A stretch of DNA of 64,000 bases from Haliclona indistincta. Taxonomy: Eukaryota; Porifera; Demospongiae; Haplosclerida; Chalinidae. Of the stretch, positions 53,801 to 64,000 are shown one piece after another. The position numbers were made by a program, and so were the translations under genes. The notes beneath the pieces were generated by a model, which saw only the letters and a program-made list of their open reading frames with translations, did not search any database and was not told where the DNA came from. How positions within the stretch are numbered: the stretch's first letter is position 1; every line of letters begins with the position of its first letter. The stretch covers positions 47,501-111,500 of the forward strand of contig OZ024784.1 of NCBI GenBank assembly GCA_964017065.1, read 5' to 3'.

Positions 53801-56479
53801 ATCACTACTAGGAATTCCTAGTAGTGATTGTCAGCCAGGTATGACACATGGCATGGTCTACTAATCCCTCCTACTTGTCATTGTCTACTTACTAACAACA
53901 ACAACCTCTTCAATGCTGACCTTTCATTTTAGGATAGAAGTGATAAATGTATCTTCTCCTGGGGTAGTCAGGCATTGGTGGACCCACTAACATAGCTACC
54001 ACTCTCAGTATGTTGCTGTGCTGTAGACGAGGCATGATCATGATCTCACGCCAGCGGAATGCAGTCTTCTTCACAGCGTATGGTTTGCCCTACACAGAGG
54101 TTAGTGCTGACACAGCAGTGAGTGGTTGCTGACACACCTTGACAGATACCTCCAGCACGAGGCCATTGCCACCCTCTCTGAGGATCCTAGCTCCAGCTAC
54201 AGTGTCTGGTAGAGGGTACTCCATTCCTAGACTGTACTCACTCAGATCACGAGTATTCTACAGTAGACACACACAGTGAGTCAGCAGCTATACCACAAGC
54301 TAGCTATGATCTTACATAGAAGCAGAATCCAGGTTTATCAAATCCCTTGAGAGCCCATTTCTTGATATGGTCTACAGAGACGACACTGCCAGGATTAGAC
54401 CAGGTTGGAGTGAAGTGAGAAGAAGGGCTAGCAACTGTAGCTCCTAACACATGTGCTACTCTATAGTGAGTGAGTGAGTGAGTGAGTGAGTGAGTGAGTG
54501 AGTGAGTGAGTGAGTGAGTGAGTGGCATAATCCTATCATGACTATGATGAAGCATACCTTGGTTCTTGTCTGGGTGGACCACTCTCTGCTATTGGCTCCT
54601 CTTTGTTGATTGGCTGATCTCGTTTCTTGGGTAGTGGCAGTTCTCTTGGCACACAGCAGTCGACCTTGATGTCAAACTGGCGTACTCCCCGGGCTAACAC
54701 TGGTTCTGTGGCAGTATACTTGTCCAAGAAGCAGTCACACCCGATCACGCCCTGATCAGCGGACTCTGAGTGGCTATCTAGTGCTATAGTAACTGGCTGA
54801 TCAAAGTGAGGGTAGTTGAACTCGATTAGGTTGGGTTGATGTGAGTTAAGCATCACTAGTTCAGCTATGTCGCTCCCTGCTTGCTGGTTGGATCGCTCTA
54901 TCTGTTGCCGGATCTGCTCCTCTAGCTCAGAGGATCCATTAGGTTGCTTCACCTTAACCCAGTGTAGCGGCACGAGAGGGGAGATCTGAACCGATCGATA
55001 CAAGATATGACGAAGATCTCGACTGACTGAAAACCACAAATGATCTCTTTTCCTGTACTGACCCTCGACATACATTGATTGGCAGAGCTCTTGGAAACGA
55101 TTCTTCAATATATCAAGTAGCATATCGTAGTTCTTCTCATGAAGCACTTGATGACGCGACTCGTATGCAGCTGTGGACATGTATCCATATGTGTCGGCTG
55201 GGTCATGACGTACTACACCGCCAGTAGATAGTGGAGTGCTCTCACTAGCTGGATGAGGGTAAGCTGAGTCACTCACTACTCGAGTTGATAATAGCGATCT
55301 TGAGAACATGATATTGTTCACCTCATCTTGAGGTTTGCATGATAATATCACATCACCTGGTGTTATGAAGTTAGCATTCTTACGAGTCAGTACCATCTTC
55401 CTGTACGAATTACGCGTCATTAATTTAAATTTGTCTAAGAAGTCATTATTATGACAGTATAACGTCCAAGATGATCTGGTACTGTTGTTTGCTACATAGT
55501 AAGTAAAGACTTCCATGTTTCGTTCAACAATCTCGACTGACACACAGAATGTACCAATGGTCAAGTGGTCCTCGTGTATCGTCTGACAAAGATCACTATT
55601 CTGAGTCTCGAACAGGCAGCCCAGCACAAGATTCACTATCGAGTCATTGTGAATTAGTTTAGTACCATCTACTGACTTCAGTAAGCACTTCAGAATGTGA
55701 GGTAGAGCTATCTTAGCATCATCCGATCCATCTAGCTCAACCAGTCCACAGTAGAACTCTAACACACACCAACAAGACTTGTTTAGAGAGAGTAATCTTG
55801 TGGTAAAAAAATCAGAGGCTACCACCAGCGGTTGATTAGACAAGAATACCGCAGCTAAGAAACACTGCACTTGAGGATCAGAAAACCTGTAACCTAGACT
55901 TGTTTTACTCGCTCCAGGTGATCCTACGACACCAACGCTTGGTGCCTTCGTGATTTTGACCATCGGTGCTTCCACGCAGACTCCTGTCGCCTCCTTTATA
56001 TCGATTCCAGACGCTCCAGTTCCGTCGATCTCATGAACTTCCGTACCACCAATTCCAAAATTTCCCTTTCCAGGCTCAATATTTATCACGATGCCGTTAA
56101 TCGACAAATCTTGTTCCCAGTCAGTGACTCCAATCCTTGTCATCTCTCCAGCAAATTCTTGTTTGGTGATGTTCTTGTTATTCAGTTGTATATAAGCTAG
56201 TCGACAAACGATCTTCAAAAACCGAGTGCCTGAATTTTCTTTCAGATTATCCAATCGAGTGATCATTTCGCTAATTTTGGTTTTTGAATCAAAAAAGATT
56301 CCGAACGTTAGCCCTATGTAGAAGCAGACTAACATGGCGAGATGTTTCACTCTATTGAGAAATGGCGTTCCATTGATATAACGCTGAAGATTCTCATCTT
56401 TACTAACAAGAATCCTTATACCACTAGGATCAGCATTTTGCTTCTTTCGAACATCACTGTCATCAAGCGGAGACGCCAT
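50900..56479 (-). CDS. NLR-like helical region fused to a protein kinase, 1064 aa
   Basis: Exons 54558-56479, 54316-54460, 54138-54257, 53921-54089, 53459-53567, 52624-52695, 52457-52544, 52249-52398, 51908-52195, 51014-51085, 50900-50959. The phases close (3195 nt). Residues 1-640 come from one exon. LNRVKHLAMLVCFYIGL, FLKIVCRLAYIQLNN, PQVQCFLAAVFLS and VLEFYCGLVELD look like the winged-helix/HD2 region after an NLR NACHT domain; no intact P-loop is present. The kinase covers about 700-1064: glycine loop GGNGLVLEV, YAVKKT (Lys), catalytic loop HRDVKPSNVLV, then SDFDASLEL (DFG replaced by DFD), FKSPE instead of APE, and KLDVFSFGLLMMVLL. An acceptor CCACAG lies 20 nt before the chosen ATG and the frame is open through it, so upstream exons (perhaps a NACHT) may exist. 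Confidence 0.8.
51105..51907. repeat. 35-bp minisatellite at kinase splice donor
   Basis: About 23 copies of TGTAGTAGATACTAACACAG plus TACAATACTAGCTAG. On the gene strand the exon ends CTTCCG|GTTAGTATCTACTACAC and every monomer repeats GTTAGTATCTACTACAC. Confidence 0.96.
52700..53455. repeat. 21-bp minisatellite, split by an element
   Basis: TATAACAAGTCACACATGCA plus G units at about 52710-52793 and again at 53361-53450, interrupted by the MITE at 52794-53362. Confidence 0.93.
52794..53362. mobile_element. MITE inserted in a minisatellite
   Basis: About 570 bp with terminal inverted repeats CCGTATAGCCGGTTATTTTC and GAAAATAACTGGCTATACGG. Internal sub-terminal AAATTAAATCC / GGATTTTATTT motifs and no ORF. 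TA lies at both borders (GTATA|CCCG and ACGG|TAAC), suggesting a TA target. Confidence 0.85.
53573..53722. repeat. (GGGA)n microsatellite
   Basis: 150 bp of nearly pure GGGA with a few GAGA/GCGA interruptions, in the kinase intron 53568-53920. Confidence 0.97.
53795..53834. repeat. Perfect 40-bp palindrome
   Basis: CTGACAATCACTACTAGGAA is followed immediately by its exact reverse complement, centred on the GAATTC. It lies in the same kinase intron. Confidence 0.95.
54462..54525. repeat. (GTGA)n microsatellite
   Basis: GTGAGTGAGTGA run right next to the acceptor of exon 54316-54460 in the kinase gene. Confidence 0.95.
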
Positions 56480-56734
56480 GAGATTATTAATAATATGATC
56501 TGTGGAAGAACAATAACATAAACTGATAATGCAGGGTTTTCAAACAATGGGGTGTCCTGGGATTAACCAATTCCCTCTTGAAATGTTGATAGTGCATCTT
56601 ATTAACTTATTAAGAAAAATGAACCCACTGACACGTGTTGCATCAAGTCACTGTATGGGCATTTTTAGCAACATTTCAGTAGTCTGTGTGTTTTTGGGGA
56701 CACATGCTAATGGTGCATGAGTGTAATAATCAGA

Positions 56735-57390
56735 GATTTTTTCCCGTGCGCAGTATGGTTATGCGTTAAGTTTGTCTATATACGTATATATATATAATAT
56801 ATCGTCAAAAAACACGCCTGCTTGCGTTTTACCGCTCGAAAATCTCCACAAATACACTCTGCAGCTTCTTCACTGAATTTATAGTCCTGTGAAGACATTT
56901 TCAGTGCTGGCAAGCCTTGCTCAAGTAGCTAATCTATGGCTTTCTAAAGCTACGTGGCCTTGTAACACCACTTTATGGCATTGTGGGTGTGTCACCCAAC
57001 CTCCTATACATATCGCGGCCTGCACTCAGTCTCACATGTATTGTACGTCGATTTGTTGAGAAGGAAGCCTTGGATCATAGGGTATCAGTCTAGCTACTGT
57101 GATGTGCTAATCAACTGTTACTCTGTTAGTATAATTAGCTATGCTATCATCAATTTATCTGGAGCTGTCTTTGCTGGAGTACCATAGTCGTGTACAGTGG
57201 AACACCACACCCCTCTATAATGTGGACACTTACTGAATCCCAAAATAACCCACATAATAATTATATAATAAACCCCTGACCAGAGGACAATTTTGTTGGT
57301 CCCAATGGTGTCCGCCTTAGAGAGGTTCCACTGTACTAACTATGTAGATCTTAGCTCAGCACATAATTATTAGAACTCTAGTTTATATTG
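56735..57390. mobile_element. Second copy of the OGDH-intron repeat, with a MITE inside
   Basis: 56735-57050 matches 31790-32095 (CCGTGCGCAGTATG, TTCACTGAATTTATAGTCCT, GGGTGTGTCACCCAACCTCC). 57345-57385 matches 32145-32195 (TAGCTCAGCACA, TTAGAACTCTAGTT). Between them, 57192-57336 carries its own inverted ends TACAGTGGAAC / GTTCCACTGTA and is a separate insertion. Confidence 0.75.
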
Positions 57391-58770
57391 AATTCACATC
57401 CATGTCCGCATTTATTTCTTGTCATAATTATCAGGGTTTTCCACCTTTCAACCAAACCATCCTCTGTAAGAAATAATTATACTTCAGTCAGATATACCTT
57501 ATTTGTAAGATTTCAGGGATGTAGCAACTGCAATAGGCTGGTCATGTCCTGCAGAAGCCTTACTATGATACCAAAATACCAAAAGGTATATCTGACTTAC
57601 CTATTGAGGATGGTTACTCACTAGTTTTGCTAATTCTGCTTGATACACTTAACGCTTCACCAAACATGCTAAATGTTTACCTGGTTTTCAGCTTACTGCA
57701 AGCAGCAATAACATTATAAACGAATCAGCTCTGGTTCTTGCTATTATAGTTGTAGTAACATGTCTGCTGACATGGATGGTAAGTGAATCAGCACCCATTT
57801 TGTTGAAGTCTGAAGTAGCTAAGAATGAAACATGCAACCCTAGGGTCCTCATGCATACAATATGTCCCATGCTGAGGAGATGGCCTGGTCCAGACTGTCT
57901 GCGCATGCTCCAATATTACCAGTAAAACCTGGTAATCAGTAAACATTGCGTACGATCTGTACATTTTAACGCATACTATCGAGATATGTCCGTTTCATCT
58001 TCCTATTGAAACAGCGATCAATAGCAATGAATGACTAGTTTAAGCTATGCAAGAAGGCTTCTGGTGAACTCTCTCCTGCTCCGGGAAAGCTACAAATAAT
58101 GCTCAAACACATCTGTTTTAACAAGAATTGGTGGTAGTAAACACTTGTGAGTGAAGCGGGCTCTTAGATAGCCTGAAAACCTGACAATAGAGTTTTAGCT
58201 GTGGAGAAAACGTGAATTTATTTTCCGTACACCAGATTCGTATACTACTCCGTTAGGCTAACTTCATCAATAATATTATTTACGGCCTAATTTAACGGAA
58301 AATTTTCGCGCATGCGTATGCAGTCAGTACCACCAGGCCATATCCATATCATGGCGCCATTATATAAAATGGCCTGGAGGCGCGCGCCTAGGCGAGGCTA
58401 AGCAAAAAGTGACTGTACAAGCAAAATACACATTATGTTATTCCACTTGGGGGGCATTATGAGTGCCTGTTCATTTTAAACTCGAGTCACGATGGTAAGT
58501 ACAATGGTATAAGAAGGTGATGCCTAGCTCTACGAGGCAATCCTTAAAGCTTTGCCAGCTGCTACTCATCTGATCTCATGCTAGCCACATGTTCAAAAAA
58601 TCCGCCCACCCATTCAGGTTAACAAACATCTAATACTGGCTACTTACCGAGACACTGAAGACACGAGCGAAGACACCTTCAACTCCTAAGCAAGCTTCTC
58701 CCGCCAAAAATTATATTTGGGCGAGTCCCACATGGATCGATCGTGACGTCCCCCGCGAGCTATGTACACA
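57391..58770. other. Intergenic stretch, no gene supported
   Basis: Contains inverted ATACCTT / AAGGTAT segments around 57495-57590 (CAGATATACCTT ... AAGGTATATCTG, a possible hairpin element). A possible small exon at 57759 (ATG TCT GCT GAC ATG GAT G|GTAAGTG) faces an open stretch AYNMSHAEEMAWSRL at about 57850, but the phases do not join. Nothing firm. Confidence 0.4.
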
Positions 58771-58775
58771 CATGT

Positions 58776-59280
58776 ACAGCGGTTTACGAAGATCTTGCAT
58801 AGAAGTGTCAAGACAGGAAGTGTGACGTTGACCAATTAAACGCCGAATGTCACGTGTATAATCACGTGATAGTTCTAGAACAGTTCACTTTCTACTGTAC
58901 ATTGTACATTCTGTGTCTGTCTACTGTCTGCTTTCTTATCGGCGCTCCAGCTTGTCAAGTGATATCCAGGTCTTTTTTCATTGTCACACGCGTGCACAGT
59001 AATCCCGGGAGCAACTTCGTTCTGTCGTACGCTACTCAACTGCCTACCAGAGCCCGGGTGGCCCCCTGACTGACTCAGTGATGCAGCAGCGCCCTCTCGA
59101 TCCTGCGCAAATCGGCTGGAGCGCCGATAAGACAGTAGACAGACACAGAATGTACAATGTAGAAAGTGAACTGTTCTAGAACTATCACGTGATTATACAC
59201 GTGACATTCGGCGTTTGATTGGTAAACGTCACACTTCCTGTCTTGACACTTCTATGCAAGATCTTCGTAAACCGCTGTAT
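58776..59280. mobile_element. Foldback element with about 175-bp arms
   Basis: The left arm (ACAGCGGTTTACGAAGATCT ... CTTATCGGCGCTCCAGC, to about 58952) is inverted nearly perfectly at 59106-59280 (GCTGGAGCGCCGATAAG ... AGATCTTCGTAAACCGCTGT). The unique middle is about 150 bp. Confidence 0.88.
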
Positions 59281-59344
59281 AAATCTACAAGTATGCTTGC
59301 GTCATTCCGTAAAAAATCGCGATGAAATACGAATAAGATTTTTT

Positions 59345-60430
59345 TTAAACAGGATTACTGCAGTTTGTAAGTTGGTTGTCACAGTCAATGGTGCATGCTT
59401 GATATATTGTGGTTAGCACTTTGATAGTGTGGTTAGACCTGCCTCTGCAGTAATATCACATGAGTCTAATAGCATATGCTCTAATTCTTGTGCGTTATCA
59501 CAACCAAGCTGTGTTTACTGTGGTGCGCAGCAGTGGCTTTGCATGATTGCTTCCAACAGAAGCAGCTTGCTAATAGCCAGAGGAGGTTGGCCACGCGTCA
59601 TACTTACACGCACGATCACATGACATTGAAATATCAAAGAGCCCCGCCCACAGATGCTGCAGCAGAGCTGCTGGCAGTCCAGCAGAGCTACAGTCAGTGC
59701 TGTGCGAATGGAGACCAAATGTACACGAGGCTGTCCACGAGTGATGTAGAACTGCTGCTAGCAGTGATTGAATGCTGTAGCCTTGACTGGCGGTAGGCTG
59801 TGCTCAATATGCTGTACGACTGTTATAAGCGGTCCTACAATAATGTTGGCAAGCTCCAATGCTGTTTCAAATGCTCGTCAAATGCTCACAGCGTTCCTTC
59901 GGCGCTCATGGTCACCGTAGACCATCTTATGCTTCTTCCCAATGTTTCACAGGTGGCAACCAAAACGGCCAAGCCGAGCCAAGCCTCCTGAAATACGACC
60001 TTCTTTTGGTCGGTTAACAACTTCTTGAACGCTTGCAAACAGTTTCGCTTTGTCCTGCGCCTCCAACTAGTTGCAAATCAGCAAATTCATCTAATATGAA
60101 TAAATTCATGAGGTTGGAAAAGGTTCGAAAAAGCTGGAAAAAGTCTATTAATTTAAGTTATTCATGTTGGAATTACGTCCGGCCTGTGCGGTCACATGAA
60201 CTCGGCCTACGCATTGCATACGTAGAAATGATGATTGATGACGCGTGGCCAACCTCCTCTGGCTAATAGCGATGGAATTAACATACGCTCTCAGACTCAC
60301 GTGATAATGATTGCATAATACAGAGAAGCCATGTATGGCTAAGGTTAACCACACTATATCAACCGTGCTAACCACACTATCAAGCATGAACCATTGACTA
60401 TGACAACCAACTTGCAAACTGCAGTAATTT
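59345..60430. mobile_element. About 1.1-kb element with long, gapped inverted ends
   Basis: The left end ATTACTGCAGTTTGTAAGTT is inverted at 60400-60427 (AACTTGCAAACTGCAGTAAT). An inner pair GCCAGAGGAGGTTGGCCACG (about 59576) and CGTGGCCAACCTCCTCTGGC (about 60244) shows the arms continue. The interior holds an ORF-like stretch at 59640-59796 (LLAVQQSYSQCCANGDQMY) that may be captured coding sequence. Confidence 0.8.
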
Positions 60431-60743
60431 TCATAAGACAAAAATGCACGTAGGTGTACAAAATTACTAAAACATCAGTTTGGCAGTTTTCAGCCACCAC
60501 AGACCTGACCTGATATCTGCACAAATTGAAAAGCAGTGTTTCTTGATATTGCTACATTGATTTCGCGCGCAACACGTACTACTCGCGGACTACTTTTGCA
60601 GTTTGTAGACTGAGCCTGCAGGAAGCTAGCTTGATCGCTGCTAGGTGCACGTCCATGGGACATCGCTGCTAGGTGCATGGGACCCACGTCCCACGTGTAA
60701 GTTGTGACTCCTCCCTCACACACGTGGCATCTGAGCTCGCGAT
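60431..60743. other. Upstream region of the 60744 gene
   Basis: Contains a near-tandem duplication of ATCGCTGCTAGGTGCA (about 60636 and 60662) and GACCCACGTCCCACGTGTAA. No exon seen. It is the likely promoter region of the following gene. Confidence 0.4.
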
Positions 60744-61707
60744 ATGTCGGGCATTGTTGATGAGTTGATTCCACTAGAAGACACACTCAGAGCCATCAGT
60801 CCCTCACTGGTAGATTCATGGAGTGCTGATGATGAGTTCCAGAGGTTCTGCTCCACTGTACTGACACTGGCTAGTCCTCATACCGCTGCTGATGCTGTGA
60901 TACCATCACTACCAGATGGTATACCACTTCATGATCTTGTGAACAAGTTGATCCAGGTTATTATTGTTCCTGTAACTGGCGGTGTACAGATTGTAACCCC
61001 TCTAATCCAGACACCCTTGGAACCCATAAATGGTGTCCTCGTTATTGTTCGTATCTTTATTTGAGTGTGTCCACGGTGAAGGGTACTGTAACAGTCTGCA
61101 ACAGCAACCTCTGTCAAGTTATAGACCATTTTAGGTACTAATTGCTTTTCCGTTCAAAACCGGACACGACCGGATCATTGGTAAAGCCGTCAGGATCGAC
61201 CTCGCCTCGTTGACGGAAATGACTGCAGGTAAAAACACAAGACTTTCGTCTTTTTTAGCTCAGCTAGCTACTTTGTGCACACAAGCGTAGTATATTGCTC
61301 TCATGAGTTATTAGAGTTTGCAAAAGTGTGTTTTTCTCTCGAACAACTAGCAAAGCAAGAAATACAGCTAGAAACTACTGAGTCTTTGCTCGATCTTACT
61401 GGTACGGTGTGTTGACGTGCTGCTACACTATGGTAGCAAAATAATACTGGATAATGATCTTGATCAAACAATGCAATCAATATTTGCGTGGCTGCCACAG
61501 AATCACAGCAAACAAGAGCAGCTTCTGGTAGCCAATTGCCTGGTAATCTTGCTTTCTTGACTGAGTTCATGGCAAAAATGTTCATTTGCAAACGCTATAA
61601 CTTGCAAAGTGAAGTAGAAAGTAGCTAGCCAAGCACGCAAACAAACAAAGTCTTGTGTTTTACCTGCAGCGCAATACTGTCAATGTTGGAGTGCCAGTAA
61701 TCTGTAA
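60744..61707 (+). CDS. Small unrecognised protein, about 114 aa, with introner-like intron
   Basis: Predicted exons 60744-60956, 61135-61228, 61670-61707 (345 nt, phases close). Exon 1 starts MSGIVDELIPLEDTLRAISP and ends LHDLVNKLIQ. Exon 2 reads VLIAFPFKTGHDRIIGKAVR then LASLTEMTA. Exon 3 adds AQYCQCWSASNL and a stop. No known family. Intron 2 is the foldback element described at 61229-61663. An alternative 3' end uses later open stretches (NLLASNSSSHHQ before 61860; EEDIPAAAQSSHHLTGEY at about 61925 ending ATLDD at 62022). Those phases do not all join, so the C-terminus is uncertain. Confidence 0.55.
61229..61663. mobile_element. Foldback element forming an intron (introner-like)
   Basis: 435 bp. 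The left end GTAAAAACACAAGACTTT is inverted at the right end (AAAGTCTTGTGTTTTAC); sub-terminal CTAGCTACTTT is also inverted. It is flanked on both sides by CTGCAG (61223-61228 and 61664-61669). Splicing CTGCAG|GT...CTGCAG| removes the element plus one flank copy. Confidence 0.75.
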
Positions 61708-62991
61708 ATGCTAATGCCATTAGCACCTAAAATGTCCCTCTTATTCCTATCTGTAGTTGTAGTAACAGATAATATTTATTTGATTTGTTGATCTCAACAG
61801 ATACTAGTCCAACAGGGAAGCAGTAATTTACTGGCCAGTAACAGTAGTAGCCATCATCAGGTAATACATACTAGTTTGTAAATGATATTTGCACTCATCA
61901 ACTATCAAGCTTGCTAGTAGTAGAGGAGGATATACCAGCAGCAGCACAATCATCACATCACCTCACTGGAGAATACTGTATAGCAGGTATACTGCAGCAG
62001 ATGATAGCCACACTTGATGATTAAAGAGTTTGTATTTGTAGAAAGAAGTAGCAAGAATTGTTTAAACACTGACCATAGATATCAATTCATGACATGACTA
62101 CTAAACTTTCTGCAGACTAGGCACACAAGGAATGGTTGATCTACTGCTGCACTACAGCATCTTCATGCCTCTCCACAGTAATGGATGCTACATTCAACTG
62201 ACAGGTTATTCCATTATGGACTGTGTTGTGTTTGATATTCATGACGCCGAAGATTATGCTAACTTACTGAAATCCATTATTATTATTATTTTAAAGTATA
62301 TGAGTGGGCGGAATCAAAGGCACCGCGCTTCCTGTAAATCACGTATTTCGTGATCCCCTCCCACCGTACAATATCAGCGTCATATTGAACGTGCTTTAAT
62401 TCCCATATAGCATGCTGAGTCAGCCATTCACAAGAAATCGCTTGTCGCAACATAGCTGCTACCTGGGCATACCACTTAATGTAGGTAAGTTGTGCTCTGC
62501 GTGATTTATGGCACTCGGGCTAGCACTCAGCTTCGCCTCGTGTTTATCAGCCACTCGACCACACCCCTCGTGCCATAAATCATGTAGAGCACTCCTTACG
62601 TGACATACAGTGCTGTTCATTATGTGCTCTCAATACATGCCTTTACTGACTCACTTGTTTCACACAGTGTACATGATAAACATAGTACCTTACTAGCTCG
62701 ATCTCCTGCCACATCTGTCTTTGACAACTTTGTTTACATAGTAACCAAAAGTAGGGGCAAGTTATTTCAAAAATGTTACTTATTTAGAAATATGATCTAG
62801 TTTAGAAATATGATCTAGGTCAGCCATTTATAGCAAAGTAATTATCCAACTGTTCACTAACTGAAAGGACTAAATTTCCAAGAATGTATGAGGCAATCTG
62901 AATGTTTAAACCATAGTATGAATAATTCTCTTTGATGTAACGACCGTTAATGAGGGCTATAAATCGTGTACAGCCCGCACGCGTTTCAAGA
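61708..62991. other. Mostly non-coding; possible alternative 3' exons and a hairpin
   Basis: Open stretches near 61808-61860 and 61920-62022 could belong to the preceding gene. A hairpin pairs GTGCTCTGCGTGATTTATGG (about 62492) with CCATAAATCATGTAGAGCAC (about 62573). No other gene supported. Confidence 0.4.
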
Positions 62992-64000
62992 TGGCTGCCG
63001 CGTTCGAGAATCCACAAAGAAACGGCGCTCGGGCTGCCCTACGGTCTTCCTGCGACGAAAGGTAGCCAGCTAGACGTTAGGCAAGCAGCGCGCTATGGTT
63101 TAAAGTAGTTATATACCTCACAGTCGGTATATAACTACTATGTACACTTGCCACATTCCAAAGAATGTAAAATTCTGTTGTATAGTAGTATAAGTACAAA
63201 AGGTGCTGATGCCTCGGTGGAAATATTCATGGACAGTAGTGTTTTTGCAGCTAAAATTTAATAGCCCAATAGTTAACTACATGCTCTGACAGTTGGAGAT
63301 GACGCTTTTGTATACTCCTGATATTTATAACTTTAGCATCAACCTGCAGTAGCTATGGATCTGCAGAGACCCTTGGAGATGTCCAAAAGGTAATTACTTT
63401 TGGAGCATTATAATACTTAAAAAATGAGCACTACTCAACAGCATAATTATGGGGGTGTGACTAATCGCTAGACTGGACTGACCTTTGGTGCAGGAAACAG
63501 GAAACTGCGCCCATAATTACAAACTCTACACCCAAGACCCTAAAACCTTCGCCTAACAGTGCCCAGTATTCATAGTACTGGGCACCGTTAGGTCCATACT
63601 GGGCACGTTAGGCGAATACTGGGCACTGTTAGGCGAAGGTTTTAGGGTCTTGGGTGTAGAGTTTGTAATTATGGGCGCGGTTTCCTGTTTCCTACACCAA
63701 AGGTCAGTCCAGTGATTAGTCACACCCTAATTATGGGCATAATAACTGCACAGCCTTCAGTGTTGACCACATAATCAGTTGGGCATCACTGCACAATTGC
63801 ATGTAAGGTGTAAAAGTACAAACGAACTCAGTGCGGCAGCCAGCTATGGACAACTAGTTCTTAGAACATTCCAGTTTGCTTAGAACAGCAATCGAGATAT
63901 TCCATAGCTCACAAACTGAGCTAATCATTTCCGAGCTTTTGTGCTTTGATTTCAGCAAAAGACAAGATATTCCTACTAATCTTGGTGGTGAGCAGTGTAC
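62992..64000 (+). CDS. Possible start of a gene running off the right edge
   Basis: ATGGCTGCCGCGTTCGAGAA at 62992 opens MAAAFENPQRNGARAALRSS and reaches a donor AAAG|GTAGCC at 63062. A second candidate exon near 63351-63389 (SYGSAETLGDVQ or MDLQRPLEMSK, depending on frame) ends AAAAG|GTAATT. A third at 63955 follows TTTCAG. I could not make one consistent frame through all three. No family assigned. Confidence 0.35.
63105..63145. repeat. Short hairpin
   Basis: GTAGTTATATACC and GGTATATAACTAC flank an 8-base loop. The function is unknown. Confidence 0.8.
63448..63742. mobile_element. Foldback element with about 130-bp near-perfect arms
   Basis: The left arm (ATTATGGGGGTGTGACTAAT ... CCTTCGCCTAACAGTGCCCA) is inverted at 63608-63742. 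The centre holds further CTGGGCAC/GTTAGG repeats in both directions. No ORF. Confidence 0.9.

Noticed and set aside
55880..55925. Walker A-like GSPGASKTS in the kinase-fusion protein
   Set aside because: The glycine-lysine order does not fit GxxxxGK[ST], and no Walker B or sensor motifs follow; not called an NTPase.

Overview
The window is animal nuclear DNA, most probably from a sponge. The genes are metazoan: GBF1, IPMK, MPPED, cyclophilin A, an interferon regulatory factor, a CARMA-like MAGUK, OGDH, an hnRNP, BLOC1S2 and a GAREM-like CABIT protein. They are cut into many short exons by small GT-AG introns, often 45-100 bp. Neighbouring genes sit only tens of bases apart, head-to-head or tail-to-tail. 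There are no bacterial operons, tRNAs, rRNAs or CRISPR arrays. The species assignment is inference.

Layout. 1-11515 (-): GBF1, running off the left edge. Its Sec7-encoding part is split by an intron that holds a complete tyrosine-recombinase (Ngaro/DIRS-type) retrotransposon at 2285-8144 (+). 11655-13985 (-): inositol polyphosphate multikinase. 14133-18803 (-): a 424-aa coiled-coil protein. 18855-20308 (+): a 313-aa multipass membrane protein. 20359-22390 (-): MPPED-type phosphodiesterase. 22468-23450 (+): PTB adaptor. 23581-24225 (-): cyclophilin. 24591-25894 (+): IRF. 26136-30428 (+): an 807-aa protein joining a DBB-like (BCAP/BANK) front to a PDZ-SH3-GUK back. 30524-42162 (-): OGDH, 23 exons, swollen by minisatellites. 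42299-43748 (+): two-RRM hnRNP. 43803-44305 (-): BLOC1S2. 47114-47619 (+): PLAC8 protein. 48282-50429 (-): CABIT/coiled-coil/SAM protein. 50900-56479 (-): a 1064-aa protein with an NLR-like helical front and a protein kinase back. 56.5-64 kb: mostly foldback/MITE-like elements, with a small gene at 60744-61707 and a possible first exon near 62992.

For eleven of the genes I built exon chains from the sequence and checked that the splice phases close into one open frame (noted per gene). Exon edges are predictions without transcript support.

The most interesting items are: (1) the DBB + PDZ-SH3-GUK fusion lying next to an IRF gene; (2) the NLR-like helical region fused to a kinase whose DFG is DFD; (3) intronic minisatellites whose monomers repeat the host intron's own splice donor or acceptor; (4) a 435-bp foldback element whose ends supply both splice sites of an intron (introner-like); (5) the YR retrotransposon with a full set of split direct repeats and phase-matched introns of its own.
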